Source: Saccharothrix sp. (GTDB lineage: Bacteria > Actinomycetota > Actinomycetes > Mycobacteriales > Pseudonocardiaceae). From it: a DNA stretch of 64,000 nt. Made by a program: the position numbers and the translations under genes. Shown here piece after piece: positions 48,240 to 57,099 of this stretch (positions are counted from its first letter, which is position 1; each line of letters opens with the position of its first letter). The stretch spans positions 122,440-186,439 of the forward strand of contig NZ_JAPSLK010000012.1 of the NCBI RefSeq assembly GCF_031180885.1, read 5' to 3'. Under the pieces are notes generated by a model that did not search any database, had not been told where the DNA came from, and worked only from the letters and a program-made list of their open reading frames with translations.

Positions 48240-49130
48240 GTGACAGCCGCCGAAGAGACCCTGGCCGACGACTTCACCGGACACCGGTCGCACCTGGTGG
48301 GCGTGGCCTACCGGCTCACGGGCAGCGTCGCGGACGCCGAGGACGCGGTGCAGGATGCCTGGCTCCGGCTGTCCGGACTGCCCGCGCGGGCGCGCGCGGA
48401 GATCGCCGACCTGCGGGCGTGGCTGACCACCGTCGTGGGCCGGATCTGCCTTGACCGGCTGCGCTCGGCGGCCGTGCGCCGCGAGAAGTACGTGGGCCAG
48501 TGGCTGCCCGAGCCGCTGGTCACGTCCTCGGAGGACGACCCGCTGGACGCCGTGGTCCGCGACGACGGCGTCCGCATGGCCGCGCTGGTCCTGCTGGACA
48601 ACCTGACCCCGGAGCAGCGGGTGGCGTTCGTCCTGCACGACGCGTTCGGCGTGCCGTTCGACTCGATCGCCGCGACCCTGGGCTGCACGGTGGCCACGGC
48701 CCGCCAGCACGCCTCCCGGGGCCGCCGCGCCGCCGCCGTGTCTCCCCCGCCGCCGCGGGTGGCCCTGGACGAGCAGCGGGAGGTCCTGGAGAAGTTCCTG
48801 GCGGCCCTGCACAGCGGCGACACCGAAGCCGTGATCGGCCTGCTGCACCCCGACGCGGTCGTGGTCGGCGACGGCGGCGGCAAGGTGCGCACGGCGGTCA
48901 ACGTGGTCGCCGGCCGGGACAAGGTCGCCAGGTTCCTCCTGGGTCTGCTGCGCAAGTACGACGGTCTGGAGCAGGGCGAGCCGGTCCTGATCAACGGCGA
49001 CCTGGGCCTGAAGTTCCGCGCCCGGCCCGACATGGCCGCCCGGGTCACCACGGTGGTGATCAAGGACGGCAAGGTGGCCGCGTTCTACGACTTCGCCAAC
49101 CCGGACAAGCTCAAGCACGTGCAGTTCTAG
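48240..49130 (+). CDS. ECF41-family sigma factor with SnoaL-like C-terminal domain
   Basis: 296 residues from GTG 48240. Region 2 lies about 10-80 (YRLTGSVADAEDAVQDAWLRL), region 4 about 115-165, and the SnoaL-like domain about 178-296. All three ECF41 landmarks are present: WLP (88-90), DGGGKV (211-216) and NPDKL (287-291). In ECF41 the fused C-terminal domain sets activity, replacing an anti-sigma factor. The convergent gene is a carboxymuconolactone decarboxylase with a matching ECF41 promoter, the standard arrangement. It starts 34 bp from the divergent dnaG gene. Confidence 0.95.
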   Translation: MTAAEETLADDFTGHRSHLVGVAYRLTGSVADAEDAVQDAWLRLSGLPARARAEIADLRAWLTTVVGRICLDRLRSAAVRREKYVGQWLPEPLVTSSEDDPLDAVVRDDGVRMAALVLLDNLTPEQRVAFVLHDAFGVPFDSIAATLGCTVATARQHASRGRRAAAVSPPPPRVALDEQREVLEKFLAALHSGDTEAVIGLLHPDAVVVGDGGGKVRTAVNVVAGRDKVARFLLGLLRKYDGLEQGEPVLINGDLGLKFRARPDMAARVTTVVIKDGKVAAFYDFANPDKLKHVQF

Positions 49131-49693
49131 GGCATGGGGACCTGGCAGGCCTCGCCCGACGTGAAGCCCTGGTCGACGATGCCCAGCGCGGAGTTCATGC
49201 GGGCCCGCATGTTCTCCAGGGCGATCAGGTAGGTCAACTCCACCACGCCGTCGTGCCCCAGCCGCCGGTCCAGTTCGGCGACCTGCTCGTCGGTGACCGC
49301 GGTCGGCGTTTCGGTCATGGCGTCGACGTAGGCGAGGGCGAGCTTCTCGATCTCCGAGTAGCGGTCGGAGGCGGCGTAGTCGTGGACCTCCTTGAGCCGG
49401 TCGACGTCCAGGCCGGCGTGCTTGATCAGCATCTTGCCGAAGTCGACGCACCACGAGCAGCCCAGCTTCACGGCCGTCGCGTAGACCACCAGTTCACGGA
49501 GTTCCAGCGGCAGCACCTTCGCCGCGCGCTCGACGCCCATCTCGTGCCAGGCGCCGGCCATCATCAGCTTGCGGTGGTGGGCCGACACCGCTACCGGTTC
49601 CGGCACAGCGCCGAACTTGCGCTTGGAGAACCAGTAGACGGCCTTGAGCAGCGGGCCGGCCTGCTTGGTGGTGACCGCGGGAATCCTCGGCAT
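49127..49693 (-). CDS. Carboxymuconolactone decarboxylase/AhpD-family protein, ECF41 partner
   Basis: 188 residues. The AhpD-like CxxC redox motif is Cys79-x2-Cys82 in KLGCSWCVDFGKMLIKHAG, with the acidic proton relay in LPLELRELVVYATAV. This is one of the oxidoreductases regularly encoded beside ECF41 sigma factors. AGGAGGGG precedes the ATG, and an ECF41-type promoter lies just upstream. Its 3' end overlaps the sigma gene by 4 nt. Substrate unknown; a peroxidase or disulfide role is likely. Confidence 0.93.
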   Translation of the reverse strand: MPRIPAVTTKQAGPLLKAVYWFSKRKFGAVPEPVAVSAHHRKLMMAGAWHEMGVERAAKVLPLELRELVVYATAVKLGCSWCVDFGKMLIKHAGLDVDRLKEVHDYAASDRYSEIEKLALAYVDAMTETPTAVTDEQVAELDRRLGHDGVVELTYLIALENMRARMNSALGIVDQGFTSGEACQVPMP

Positions 49694-49724
49694 GTCCCCT
49701 CCTCGTTCGTGGTCGCGCAGAGGG

Positions 49725-49751
49725 GACGGGACAGCGGCCGGGAACGTGACA
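49725..49751 (-). promoter_or_regulatory. ECF41-type promoter of the CMD gene
   Basis: On the minus strand TGTCACG (49751-49745) is followed after 16 nt by CGTC (49728-49725). This matches the reported ECF41 pattern, TGTCACA-N16-CGTC, with one difference. The implied start of transcription is about 25 nt before the ATG at 49693. Confidence 0.75.
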
Positions 49752-49800
49752 CCTTCAGGTGACTGGGTTGGGCGTGACGAAGGGCATAGCGTCGATCCCC

Positions 49801-50007
49801 ATGACCAGCCTCACCCTGGAACTAGACCCCGAAGCCGCCGGCATGCTGGCCGGCACCCTGCTGACCGGCGACTCGTGCGCGGTCGAGGTGCGGCACGGCG
49901 AGCGGGGCACCGTCCTGCTGTGCGCGCTGCCCGGTCGGGGCGGGGAGGGGATGCGGCTCCAGCTCCGGTTCCCCGATCAGGGTTCGACGACCTGGGCCAG
50001 GAAGTAG
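49801..50007 (+). CDS. Small hypothetical protein
   Basis: 68 residues from ATG 49801. A TAGCGT box lies 8 nt before the ATG, fitting a leaderless mRNA. The sequence is mixed alpha/beta (TLELDPEAAGMLAGTLLTGDSCAVEVRHG) with no recognised domain. It overlaps the 3' end of the convergent serpin gene by 31 nt, so its last codons could be an accident. Confidence 0.55.
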   Translation: MTSLTLELDPEAAGMLAGTLLTGDSCAVEVRHGERGTVLLCALPGRGGEGMRLQLRFPDQGSTTWARK

Positions 50008-51023
50008 ATCGCGCCGGTCCCCGCGTGCCGCACCAGCAGCAGGTGCGGGCGGTCGACGCGGACCGTCAACGCCGGCGGGTGCTCGACGATCGAGGTCAGG
50101 CGCATCATCACGGCGGTCGCGGCGGCGCCTTCGAAGCCCTGCTCGTCCACGCGCAGCACGGCTTCGTGCACGACCTCGTCCACGCACAGGCGCGGGTCGG
50201 GGCTCAGGCCGGTGAGGTCGGCGGCGGGGGTGAACACGGTCCGCACGCCGGTGTCGCGCAGCGCGTCGCCGAGGGTGGTGCCGACCTTGAGGTCGAGCTT
50301 GGGCAGGAACAGCTCGATCCGCCGCGACTCCAAGGCGTCGAGCACGTCCGGCACGCCATCGGTCGCTCCCAGTTCGGCGGCGGGCAGCAGCACCACGGCC
50401 TCCACTTGGCCGCGCGCGGGCAGCGCCACCGCTTCCCAGGCAGGGGTCCGGGCGTACCGGAGGTCGGCCTCCAGCCGCATGGTCGGCACGTCGCCCTTGT
50501 CGTTGAACGGTCGCGGGACGGTGTCGTGCTCCGGGAACTTCTCGGACCAGGCGCACTTGAGGTAGAGGGCGTTCACCAGGGCGGCGACCATGTCCGGTCG
50601 CACGGTGCCCGGTTCGAGCAGTTCGGGGATGAGGTCGCGGGTGGTCTCGGCGACGTCGGCGTTGATCAGCCGGCGCGCGCCCTCGGGGTCGGTGTGGAAC
50701 GGCGCTTCGGCGACCTTCGCGCCCGGCCAGCCGGACAGGTCGACCAGGAAGTCCTCTTCGAGCGGGAGTTCGTCCCACGCCCAGAGGGTGTTGGCGACGG
50801 CGAACTCCGCGTCGTCGCCCGGGGTGGAGGCCTGGAGCAGCTTGGCGTTGTCCGGCCCGAGGAGGGCGGTGAGTTCGTCCTGCGCCCGGCCGCGCGCGGC
50901 GGCGGCGAGCAGGCCGAGCGCGCTGGCCACCGAGTACGGCGACCAGCACGCGTTGTGCTGCCGATCGGGCGCGATGGCGTCGTGGAGCCGGAGGGCGAAC
51001 GTCAGGTGCGCTCGATCAGGCAC
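49977..51023 (-). CDS. Serpin-family protein (serine protease inhibitor)
   Basis: 348 residues, GTG start behind GGAG; no signal peptide, so it is predicted cytoplasmic. Serpin landmarks: NACWSPYSVASALGLLAAAARG (helix B), AALVNALYLKCAWSEKF (strand 3A), and the hinge DEQGFEGAAATAV (293-305), which fits the E-x-G-x-E-(A/G)-A-A-A-T rule for inhibitory members. By spacing from Glu294, P1-P1' falls near Thr310-Ser311, followed by the C-terminal RPHLLLVRHAGTGAIYFLAQV. It is slightly short for the family. Target protease unknown; the secreted S8 protease is 38 kb away. Confidence 0.9.
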   Translation of the reverse strand: MPDRAHLTFALRLHDAIAPDRQHNACWSPYSVASALGLLAAAARGRAQDELTALLGPDNAKLLQASTPGDDAEFAVANTLWAWDELPLEEDFLVDLSGWPGAKVAEAPFHTDPEGARRLINADVAETTRDLIPELLEPGTVRPDMVAALVNALYLKCAWSEKFPEHDTVPRPFNDKGDVPTMRLEADLRYARTPAWEAVALPARGQVEAVVLLPAAELGATDGVPDVLDALESRRIELFLPKLDLKVGTTLGDALRDTGVRTVFTPAADLTGLSPDPRLCVDEVVHEAVLRVDEQGFEGAAATAVMMRLTSIVEHPPALTVRVDRPHLLLVRHAGTGAIYFLAQVVEP

Positions 51024-51247
51024 TGGGTCTCCTTCACCGCTATGGGGTCGTCCGGGATCGGACGCTCACCCGCACCGCTCATCGGTCCGAGCGGGCGGGG
51101 GTGGCGGGGTTCGCGAACGCCCGCCGACCCGTCGTCGGGATCGTCCCACCACGGGTCCTCCGGGAAGTCTCCCGCGTAGACGGGATCCCGGCTCGGTCTG
51201 CGCCACGGCCACGGACGGCCTGGCGGTCGCTTCGACTCCTCGGCCAT
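51002..51247 (-). CDS. Small Pro/Asp-rich hypothetical protein
   Basis: 81 residues from ATG 51247 (frame open to 51271). Low-complexity, with PGRPWPWRRPSRDPVYAGDF and FPEDPWWDDPDDG. No helix or domain. It overlaps the start of the serpin gene by 22 nt, so the two may be coupled. Coding status is moderate. Confidence 0.5.
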   Translation of the reverse strand: MAEESKRPPGRPWPWRRPSRDPVYAGDFPEDPWWDDPDDGSAGVREPRHPRPLGPMSGAGERPIPDDPIAVKETQCLIERT

Positions 51248-51295
51248 GCCCCCGAGTGTGCCACCCGTCACACCTCCGTGGTCGAGCTTTGGTGG

Positions 51296-52540
51296 TCAGT
51301 TGCACTGGGCGGCGTGCCAGGCGATGGCCTGCGCATCCGTCAACAACGCGACCTGATCCACGACCACCCGCAGCCGGGCACCGTCGTCCCCCGCACTCTT
51401 CCACGCGGGCAGGAATGCCGGATCGAGCGCGTCGGGCGCCCGCTCCATCAACCGCGCCACCAACTCGGTGACCACTTCCCGTTGCCGCTCCTGCATCTTC
51501 AACCGCTGCGGGTCGCTCATCACGTACCGCACCGCGACCGCCTTGAGCAGCGCCACCTCCGCCGCGACGAGCTCGGGAACCACCAGGTCGGCGTCGTAAC
51601 GCGACAACGGCCCGTCCCCGTGCTCCTCCCGCGTCGCCCCCACCGCCGCCGACGCGAACCGCCCGACGAGTTCGCTGGTGAGCCGTTTCAACGCGACCTG
51701 CGCCTTGAGCGACCCGTCGTAGTCGGTGAGGTCGGCGATCACCGGCAGGGTCAGCAGTTCGGCCGCCGCGGCCTCCAGCGCGGACACCGACTCGTCCGAG
51801 AAGTGCTTGGCCGCCAACTCCGCGATCGCTGCCCGTTCCTCGGGATCGCCAAGGGAGGAAAGGGAAATCCGGTGGGCAAGCACCCCGTCCTCGACGTCGT
51901 GGACGGAGTAGGCGACGTCGTCCGCCCAGTCCATCACCTGCGCTTCAAGGCACCGCCGCCCGTCCGGCGCGCCTTCCCGGACCCAGGCGAACACGGCGAG
52001 ATCGTCTTCGTAGACCCCGAACTTGACCTGTCCCGCCCGCCGCGGCCAGGGGTACTTGGTCGCGGCGTCGAGGCAGGCGCGGGTGAGGTTGAGCCCCTTG
52101 TCCGTCTTGGGTTCCAGCCGCGTGAGGATGCGGAGGGTCTGCGCGTTGCCCTCGAACCCGCCGCAGTCGCCGGCGAGTTCGTTCAAGGCGCGCTCCCCGT
52201 TGTGCCCGAACGGCGGGTGCCCGATGTCGTGCGCCAGGCCCGCGGTGTCGACGACGTCGGGATCACACCCGAGTTCCTCGCCGATGCCCCGCCCGATCTG
52301 GGCCACTTCGAGCGAGTGCGTCAGCCGAGTCCGCGGCACACCCGTGACCTCGGCCCCCTCGCCGGGCCCGACGACCTGCGTCTTCCCGGCGAGCCGACGC
52401 AGGGCGGCCGAGTGCAGGACGCGCGCACGATCACGCGAGAACGGCGAGCGGCGCTCACCCCGGACTCCCGGCACGGCGGCCTGCTTCGGCGGCTCCGGCA
52501 GCAGACGGGCGAAGTCGTGACCGCTGTAACCGCCGCTCAT
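51296..52540 (-). CDS. dgt: Deoxyguanosine triphosphate triphosphohydrolase
   Basis: 414 residues from ATG 52540. HD-domain dNTPase: [12 protein letters not shown] with His75, [14 protein letters not shown] with His104-Asp105 and His108, and the distal Asp in [18 protein letters not shown]. It hydrolyses dNTP to nucleoside and tripolyphosphate, controlling dNTP pools. The long 414-residue form without linker is the one common in actinobacteria. It belongs to the conserved dgt-dnaG neighbourhood. Confidence 0.96.
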   Translation of the reverse strand: MSGGYSGHDFARLLPEPPKQAAVPGVRGERRSPFSRDRARVLHSAALRRLAGKTQVVGPGEGAEVTGVPRTRLTHSLEVAQIGRGIGEELGCDPDVVDTAGLAHDIGHPPFGHNGERALNELAGDCGGFEGNAQTLRILTRLEPKTDKGLNLTRACLDAATKYPWPRRAGQVKFGVYEDDLAVFAWVREGAPDGRRCLEAQVMDWADDVAYSVHDVEDGVLAHRISLSSLGDPEERAAIAELAAKHFSDESVSALEAAAAELLTLPVIADLTDYDGSLKAQVALKRLTSELVGRFASAAVGATREEHGDGPLSRYDADLVVPELVAAEVALLKAVAVRYVMSDPQRLKMQERQREVVTELVARLMERAPDALDPAFLPAWKSAGDDGARLRVVVDQVALLTDAQAIAWHAAQCN

Positions 52541-53080
52541 TCATCCAGAGTAAGCCGCACCCCCAGCCTCCACACCCAACCCACGCACTACCGGCCCGCT
52601 CCCCCGCGACCTGGGCCACACCCGCCACCCGCGGCGCGCCCCCGCCCCGACCCGCGCCCGACTCACCCAAGCCGCCCCCGGCACACCCACCCACGCCCGA
52701 CCCGCCCGGCACATGCAAACCGCGCGCGGCACACCCGAACCGCGCCCGACCCGCCCGAACCGCGCCCGGCACACCTGGGCCGCGCCGACCACCACACCGG
52801 CCCGGTCCGCCGCGCGCGCTCACCTTCCCCGCCACACCGGACCCGCTCCGCTAGCCCGGCCACACCCGGCACACCAGTCCGCTCAAGTCCCCGGGATCGC
52901 TCCCCGGGATCGCCCGGGTCCCCCGGATCGCAGCGGCGACAGGGCCGGGGTTCCGGGGCGTGCCGGCCGTGATCCCGCGCTCCTCGTTTACGGGACGCGC
53001 GGCGGGGCGATCGGTTTCAGATCCCGCATGTCACACGATCGGGTACTGCTCCTGACCAGCCCGAACGCCCGCCCCACCCG
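52541..53080. other. Gene-free, C-rich low-complexity stretch
   Basis: Made largely of short degenerate repeats of CCGCGCCCGACCCGCCC and GGCACACC on the plus strand (about 52610-52880), then a TCCCCGGGATCGC-type short repeat near 52890-52930. Frames through it on both strands are low-complexity and are not accepted as genes. The ends of two same-strand genes, ydcF and dgt, border it. Confidence 0.6.
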
Positions 53081-53719
53081 TTATAGCGTGATCCCGTCGA
53101 ACACGTCCACCGGAGCCTTCATCAGGTGGTAGTACAACAACGCCCCGGTCTCCCGGCGGATGTAAAAAAGCTGCGTCTCGCGCGTCTGCACGTTCGGCCC
53201 GCTGCGCGTCGGCGAGGTCCACGCGTCCAAACCCTCGTCCTCCGCCATCGTGCGCGCGCGCAGCGAGTGCCAAGGGTCGGACACGATCACGGCCGTCTTC
53301 AGCGACTTCGCCCGCGCCTGACCGGCCAACGCCCGGATGCTGCCCAGCGTGTCCGTGCCCTCCCCGACCTCGAGGATCCGGTCACCCGGCACGCCCTGCG
53401 CCTCCAGCCACAGCCGGCCGGCCTGCCCCTCCGTGTAGTTGTCCCCGGGCTGCCGCCCGCCGGTCGTCGCGATGAACTTGACGACCCCCTGCTGGAACAA
53501 CCGCCGCGCGTGCTCCAGCCGCGCCTCGAGGACCTCCGACGGCACACCGTTGTACTGCGCCGCCCCCAGCACCACCGCCATGTCGGCGTGCGTCCGGTCG
53601 TCCTCGCGGGCCACCTGCCAGACGCGGAACGCCGTACCACCCACGACGAGGAACCCGACCACCAAGGCGCCGATGACGGTGCGCTGGACCAAGCGGCGGA
53701 GTCGGGCCAGGAAGGTCAC
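53081..53719 (-). CDS. YdcF/SanA-like DUF218 protein
   Basis: 212 residues, GTG start. An N-terminal helix (TVIGALVVGFLVVGGTAF) anchors a DUF218 domain: ADMAVVLGAAQYNGVPSEVLEARLEHARRLF, IATTGGRQPGDNYTEGQAGRLWL and VIVSDPWHSLRARTMAEDEG. The family includes SanA, tied to vancomycin sensitivity and envelope integrity in enterobacteria; biochemistry is unsettled. Divergent from the peptidase E-like gene, with 47 bp between. Confidence 0.9.
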   Translation of the reverse strand: MTFLARLRRLVQRTVIGALVVGFLVVGGTAFRVWQVAREDDRTHADMAVVLGAAQYNGVPSEVLEARLEHARRLFQQGVVKFIATTGGRQPGDNYTEGQAGRLWLEAQGVPGDRILEVGEGTDTLGSIRALAGQARAKSLKTAVIVSDPWHSLRARTMAEDEGLDAWTSPTRSGPNVQTRETQLFYIRRETGALLYYHLMKAPVDVFDGITL

Positions 53720-53766
53720 GCCGACGATGATTCCACACCCGAACGTGTGCCTGCGAGGATCGCGGA

Positions 53767-54492
53767 ATGCCCGCAGAGCAGCCCACGATCCTCGCCACCT
53801 CCGGCGGATACCGCGCCGGCCTCCGCAGCAACCTCGAGTTCGCTCCCCTGGTCCGCGAAGCCGTCGAACTGTCCGGGGCGACCAAGCCCAGGTTGTGCCA
53901 CGTCGGCACCGCCTACGGCGACCAGCGGTGGTTCAACGCGGACGTCTCCGAAGCCGGCCGGATCGCCGGGTGGGAGGTCAGCCACCTCAACCTGTTCACC
54001 ATGCCGCCGACCGACGACATCGCCGGGTTCCTGCTGGAGCACGACGTGGTCTGGGTCGGCGGCGGGTCGGTCGCGAACCTCCTCGCCGTCTGGCGGGTGC
54101 ACGGCGTGGGCGACGCCATGCGGCAGGCGTGGGAGGCGGGCGTGGTGCTCGGCGGGGTGTCCGCCGGGTCGATCTGCTGGCACTCCGGCGGCGCGACGGA
54201 CTCGTTCGGGCCCGAGCTGCGGGTCGTCACCAACGGCCTGGGGCTGCTGCCGTACGGCAACGGCGTGCACTACGACTCCGAGGCGCTGCGCCGGCCGACG
54301 ATCCAGGCCGCGGTCGCGTCCGGTGAGCTGCCGCTGACCTACTGCACCGACGACGGCGCGGGCCTGCTCTACCGGGGCACCGAGATGGTCGAGGCGCTGT
54401 CGGAACGGCGCACCGGCGGGGCCTACGTGGTCCGGCGGGACAACTCTTCAGCAACCGCACAGGAGGATTCGCTCGACATCCGCCGGTTGTGA
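53767..54492 (+). CDS. Peptidase E-like (S51) / class I glutamine amidotransferase-like protein
   Basis: 241 residues from ATG 53767. S51 fold with WVGGGSVANLLAVWR and the nucleophile elbow GGVSAGSICW, Ser132. His and Asp/Glu partners lie in the C-terminal third. The family cleaves Asp-X dipeptides in E. coli PepE; actinobacterial forms are less known. It may be part of one unit with the serine hydrolase gene starting 17 nt after its stop. Confidence 0.87.
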   Translation: MPAEQPTILATSGGYRAGLRSNLEFAPLVREAVELSGATKPRLCHVGTAYGDQRWFNADVSEAGRIAGWEVSHLNLFTMPPTDDIAGFLLEHDVVWVGGGSVANLLAVWRVHGVGDAMRQAWEAGVVLGGVSAGSICWHSGGATDSFGPELRVVTNGLGLLPYGNGVHYDSEALRRPTIQAAVASGELPLTYCTDDGAGLLYRGTEMVEALSERRTGGAYVVRRDNSSATAQEDSLDIRRL

Positions 54493-54508
54493 AACGAATT
54501 CTGGATAC

Positions 54509-55351
54509 GTGGGAAGACGGTGGCGGTCGGCGCTCGTAGCAGGGGCGTTGCTCTGCGCCGCGGCCTGCACCTCACACCCTGTCGCCATGGCGCCGACCGC
54601 GCCCCGCACTCCCGAGTCCACCGCCGCACCGCGCACCGAGCCCGCCACCGCCCCGGACCTCGCGGGCGCGGTGGCGCGGGCGGTGGCCGACACGGGGGCC
54701 GTCGACCTGGGACTGGCCGTGCTCGACCTGGACACGGGCGTGCAGACCGGCTCCCGGGCCGACGTGCCGTTCCCGACTGCGTCGTTGAGCAAGCTGGTCG
54801 TCGCGGTGGACGTGCTGTCGCGCGGCGACGTGGACGAGGAGGACCGGGACCGACTGCGGCGGGCGTTGAGCGCGAGCGACGACCAGGCCATGAACGCCCT
54901 GTGGACGCTGCACGACGGCATGGGCGCGGTGGACCGGGTCGCGGCGCTGGCCGGGTTGACCGAGACGCATGCGCCGGCGGACGCGTCACAGTGGGGTGAC
55001 GTGGAGATGTCGGCGGCGGACCTGGTGCGGCTGTACCGGTACGCGCTCACCGCGCTGCCCGAGGCGGAGCGGGACTTCTTCGTGGCCGCGCTGTCGGCCG
55101 CGCCGCAGACCGCCGCGGACGGGTTCGAGCAGGACTTCGGGCTGCTGGCGCCGGGACTCGGGGCGTACGCGAAGCAGGGGTGGATGTGGTACCACCCGGC
55201 GGAGCTGTACCTGCACAGCGCGGGTGTGGTGGCGGGGCGGTACGCGGTGGCGCTGCTGTCGGTGCACAGCGGGGTTGACGAGGGTGCGGCGCGGGAGGAG
55301 CTGTCGGCCGTGGCGAAGGCCCTGGTCACGACCTTGGTGCCGCACAGCTGA
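54509..55351 (+). CDS. Exported serine hydrolase, beta-lactamase-like with altered KTG box
   Basis: 280 residues from GTG 54509. The N-terminus has a signal-like segment (RSALVAGALLCAAACTSHP) with a possible lipobox AAAC, then a Pro/Thr-rich spacer. The PBP/beta-lactamase motifs are SLSK (Ser-x-x-Lys, about 92-95), SDD at the SxN position (about 123) and KQG in place of KTG (about 218). Such divergence fits the lipoprotein family with no proven beta-lactamase activity. Hydrolysis of penicillins is not predicted. Confidence 0.8.
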   Translation: MGRRWRSALVAGALLCAAACTSHPVAMAPTAPRTPESTAAPRTEPATAPDLAGAVARAVADTGAVDLGLAVLDLDTGVQTGSRADVPFPTASLSKLVVAVDVLSRGDVDEEDRDRLRRALSASDDQAMNALWTLHDGMGAVDRVAALAGLTETHAPADASQWGDVEMSAADLVRLYRYALTALPEAERDFFVAALSAAPQTAADGFEQDFGLLAPGLGAYAKQGWMWYHPAELYLHSAGVVAGRYAVALLSVHSGVDEGAAREELSAVAKALVTTLVPHS

Positions 55352-55668
55352 CGGACCTTTGGCGGCCTCCGGCCCCCGATGTCCATCGTCCCACGGGGTA
55401 CCGACAAAACCGGGCGTCGACGCTGCGGGATGCGGCGGCAGGCCACGCGGGGGCCACGCGGGGGCGGGCGACGTGGGCGCGCGGCTGGGCACCAAGGCCG
55501 CGCGGCTGGGCACCAGGGCCGCGCGGCGCGACGAGGCCGCGAGGCGCGACCCGGCGGCGAGGCGCTGGCGCGGCGGCGAGGCGCTGGCGTGGGCGCGCGG
55601 CGCGGAGCCGGCGTGGGCGCGCGGGCGGCCGAGTCCCGGGGCGGCGGTGCCCGGGACTCGGGTTGGGG
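55352..55668. repeat. Gene-free repeat stretch with a dispersed element copy
   Basis: It opens with a copy of the dispersed repeat (about 55358-55408, GGCCTCCGGCCCCCGATGTCC to TACCGACAA), then tandem GC-rich units such as GGCACCAAGGCCGCGCGGCT (two copies, 55488-55530) and GGCGGCGAGGCGCTGGC. No coding support. Confidence 0.55.
55630..55660 (-). terminator. Terminator of the carbonic anhydrase-SulP operon
   Basis: Perfect 11-bp stem CGAGTCCCGGG/CCCGGGACTCG with a 9-nt loop, 9 nt beyond the sulP stop on the minus strand. Confidence 0.82.
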
Positions 55669-57099
55669 CTACAGGCGGATCAGGTCGACCGTTCGGCCGG
55701 CTGTTCGGTGAGCCTCCGCCCACTGCTCGATCGCCTGCCGGCAAGCCTGGTCGAGGTGGCGCAGGCCGCTGAGGTCCACGCGGACGTGCTTGGTCAGCGG
55801 CAGCGCCTCCAAGGTGTCCAGCAGCCGGGGCAGGCGGAGGAACGTCGCGTTGCCGCGCAGTTCCACGTGCTCGTGGTCCTGGCCGTCCGGGGTCACCGTG
55901 ACAGTCAGGCGGGACACGTCCCACGCCGTCTTCACCACGGCCGCCAGCAGGCCCGCGAGGGTGCCGGTGAGCAGGTCGGTCACCACGATCAGGCCGGCGG
56001 TCAAAACAAGGACAGCGGCCTCGGCGCGGTCGGTCCTGGCCAGGGCCAGCACGCGACCCGGTTCGAGCAGCTTCCACCCCGCCTGCACCAGGATCGCCGC
56101 CAGCACCGCCACCGGCACGAACGACAGGACACCCGGCAGCGCCACCACGAACACCAGCAGCCACACCCCGTGCAGCACGCGGGACGCCTTGGTCCGCGCG
56201 CCCGCCTGGACGTTGGCCGAGCTGCGCACGATCACGGCCGTCATGGGCAGCGCGCCCAGCAGGCCGCACACCGTGTTCCCGACACCCTGCGCGACGAGTT
56301 CGTGGTTGTACCGCGTCCGCGGCCCGTTGTGCATCCGGTCCACGGCCGCCGCGCTGAACAGGCTCTCCGCCGAGGCGACCAGGGCGATGGTCACCATCGC
56401 GCCCAGCACGCCCGCGTCGATCAGCGAGAAGTCGACCACCCGGATGACGTCGGACAGCGACCCGACCTGGATGCGCGGCACGGGCAGCAGCACGCCGATC
56501 GCGCTGGTCACGACCACGGCCACCAGGATGCCGGGCACCTTGCGGAACCGGGTGCGCTGCCACAGCGCGGCCACCACCAGCGTCAACACGCCGAGGACCA
56601 CGGCGTACGGCGAGGCGGCCAGTAACAAACCGGGCAGGCCGGCGAACTTCTCCGCCGTGCTGACCGGCACCGACGCCCCGGCGAACGGGTAGAGCTGGCC
56701 GAGCACCAGCACCAGGCCGATGCCCGCGAGCATGCCCTGCACGACCGAGGGCGAGATGGCTCTGAACCAGCGCCCGAGCCGCAGCAGGCCCATCAGGACC
56801 TGCAACAGGCCCGCGCCCAGGACGATGACGCCCAGCGCGTCGAGCCCGTGCGCGGCCACCGTGTCGGCGACCAGCACCGTCAGACCCGCGGCGGGGCCGC
56901 TGACCTGCAACGAGCTGCCGGGCAGCAGGCCGACGACGATGCCGCCGACCACGCCGGTGACGATCCCGAGTTCGGCCGGGACGCCGGAGGCCACGGCGAT
57001 GCCGACGCACAGCGGGAGCGCCACGAGGAAGACGACCAGCGAAGCGCCGACGTCGGGCCAGTAGGAGGACGTGCGTCGTCCGGTGTGCATGATCATCAC
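55669..57099 (-). CDS. SulP-family inorganic anion (bicarbonate) transporter
   Basis: 476 residues from GTG 57099, whose GTGA overlaps the carbonic anhydrase stop; ATG 57096 also possible. About 12 membrane helices (SLVVFLVALPLCVGIAVASGVPAELGIVTGVVGG is the SulP opening) and a short STAS domain from about residue 390 (VELRGNATFLRLPRLLDTLEAL, VRVDLSGLRHLDQACRQAI). Pairing with a beta-carbonic anhydrase points to BicA-like bicarbonate uptake. Confidence 0.92.
   Translation of the reverse strand: MMIMHTGRRTSSYWPDVGASLVVFLVALPLCVGIAVASGVPAELGIVTGVVGGIVVGLLPGSSLQVSGPAAGLTVLVADTVAAHGLDALGVIVLGAGLLQVLMGLLRLGRWFRAISPSVVQGMLAGIGLVLVLGQLYPFAGASVPVSTAEKFAGLPGLLLAASPYAVVLGVLTLVVAALWQRTRFRKVPGILVAVVVTSAIGVLLPVPRIQVGSLSDVIRVVDFSLIDAGVLGAMVTIALVASAESLFSAAAVDRMHNGPRTRYNHELVAQGVGNTVCGLLGALPMTAVIVRSSANVQAGARTKASRVLHGVWLLVFVVALPGVLSFVPVAVLAAILVQAGWKLLEPGRVLALARTDRAEAAVLVLTAGLIVVTDLLTGTLAGLLAAVVKTAWDVSRLTVTVTPDGQDHEHVELRGNATFLRLPRLLDTLEALPLTKHVRVDLSGLRHLDQACRQAIEQWAEAHRTAGRTVDLIRL

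Noticed and set aside
45804..49454. 1216-residue minus-strand frame
   Set aside because: Only its last 170 residues look like a protein; the rest is an antisense or out-of-frame read of the sigma and dnaG genes.
52541..53080. Small proteins in the C-rich gap before dgt
   Set aside because: The frames translate short repeats into low-complexity Arg/Gly/Pro/Cys peptides without start signals.
53126..54337. Long plus-strand frame opposite YdcF
   Set aside because: Arg/Pro/His-rich shadow; the YdcF and PepE frames have clear family motifs.
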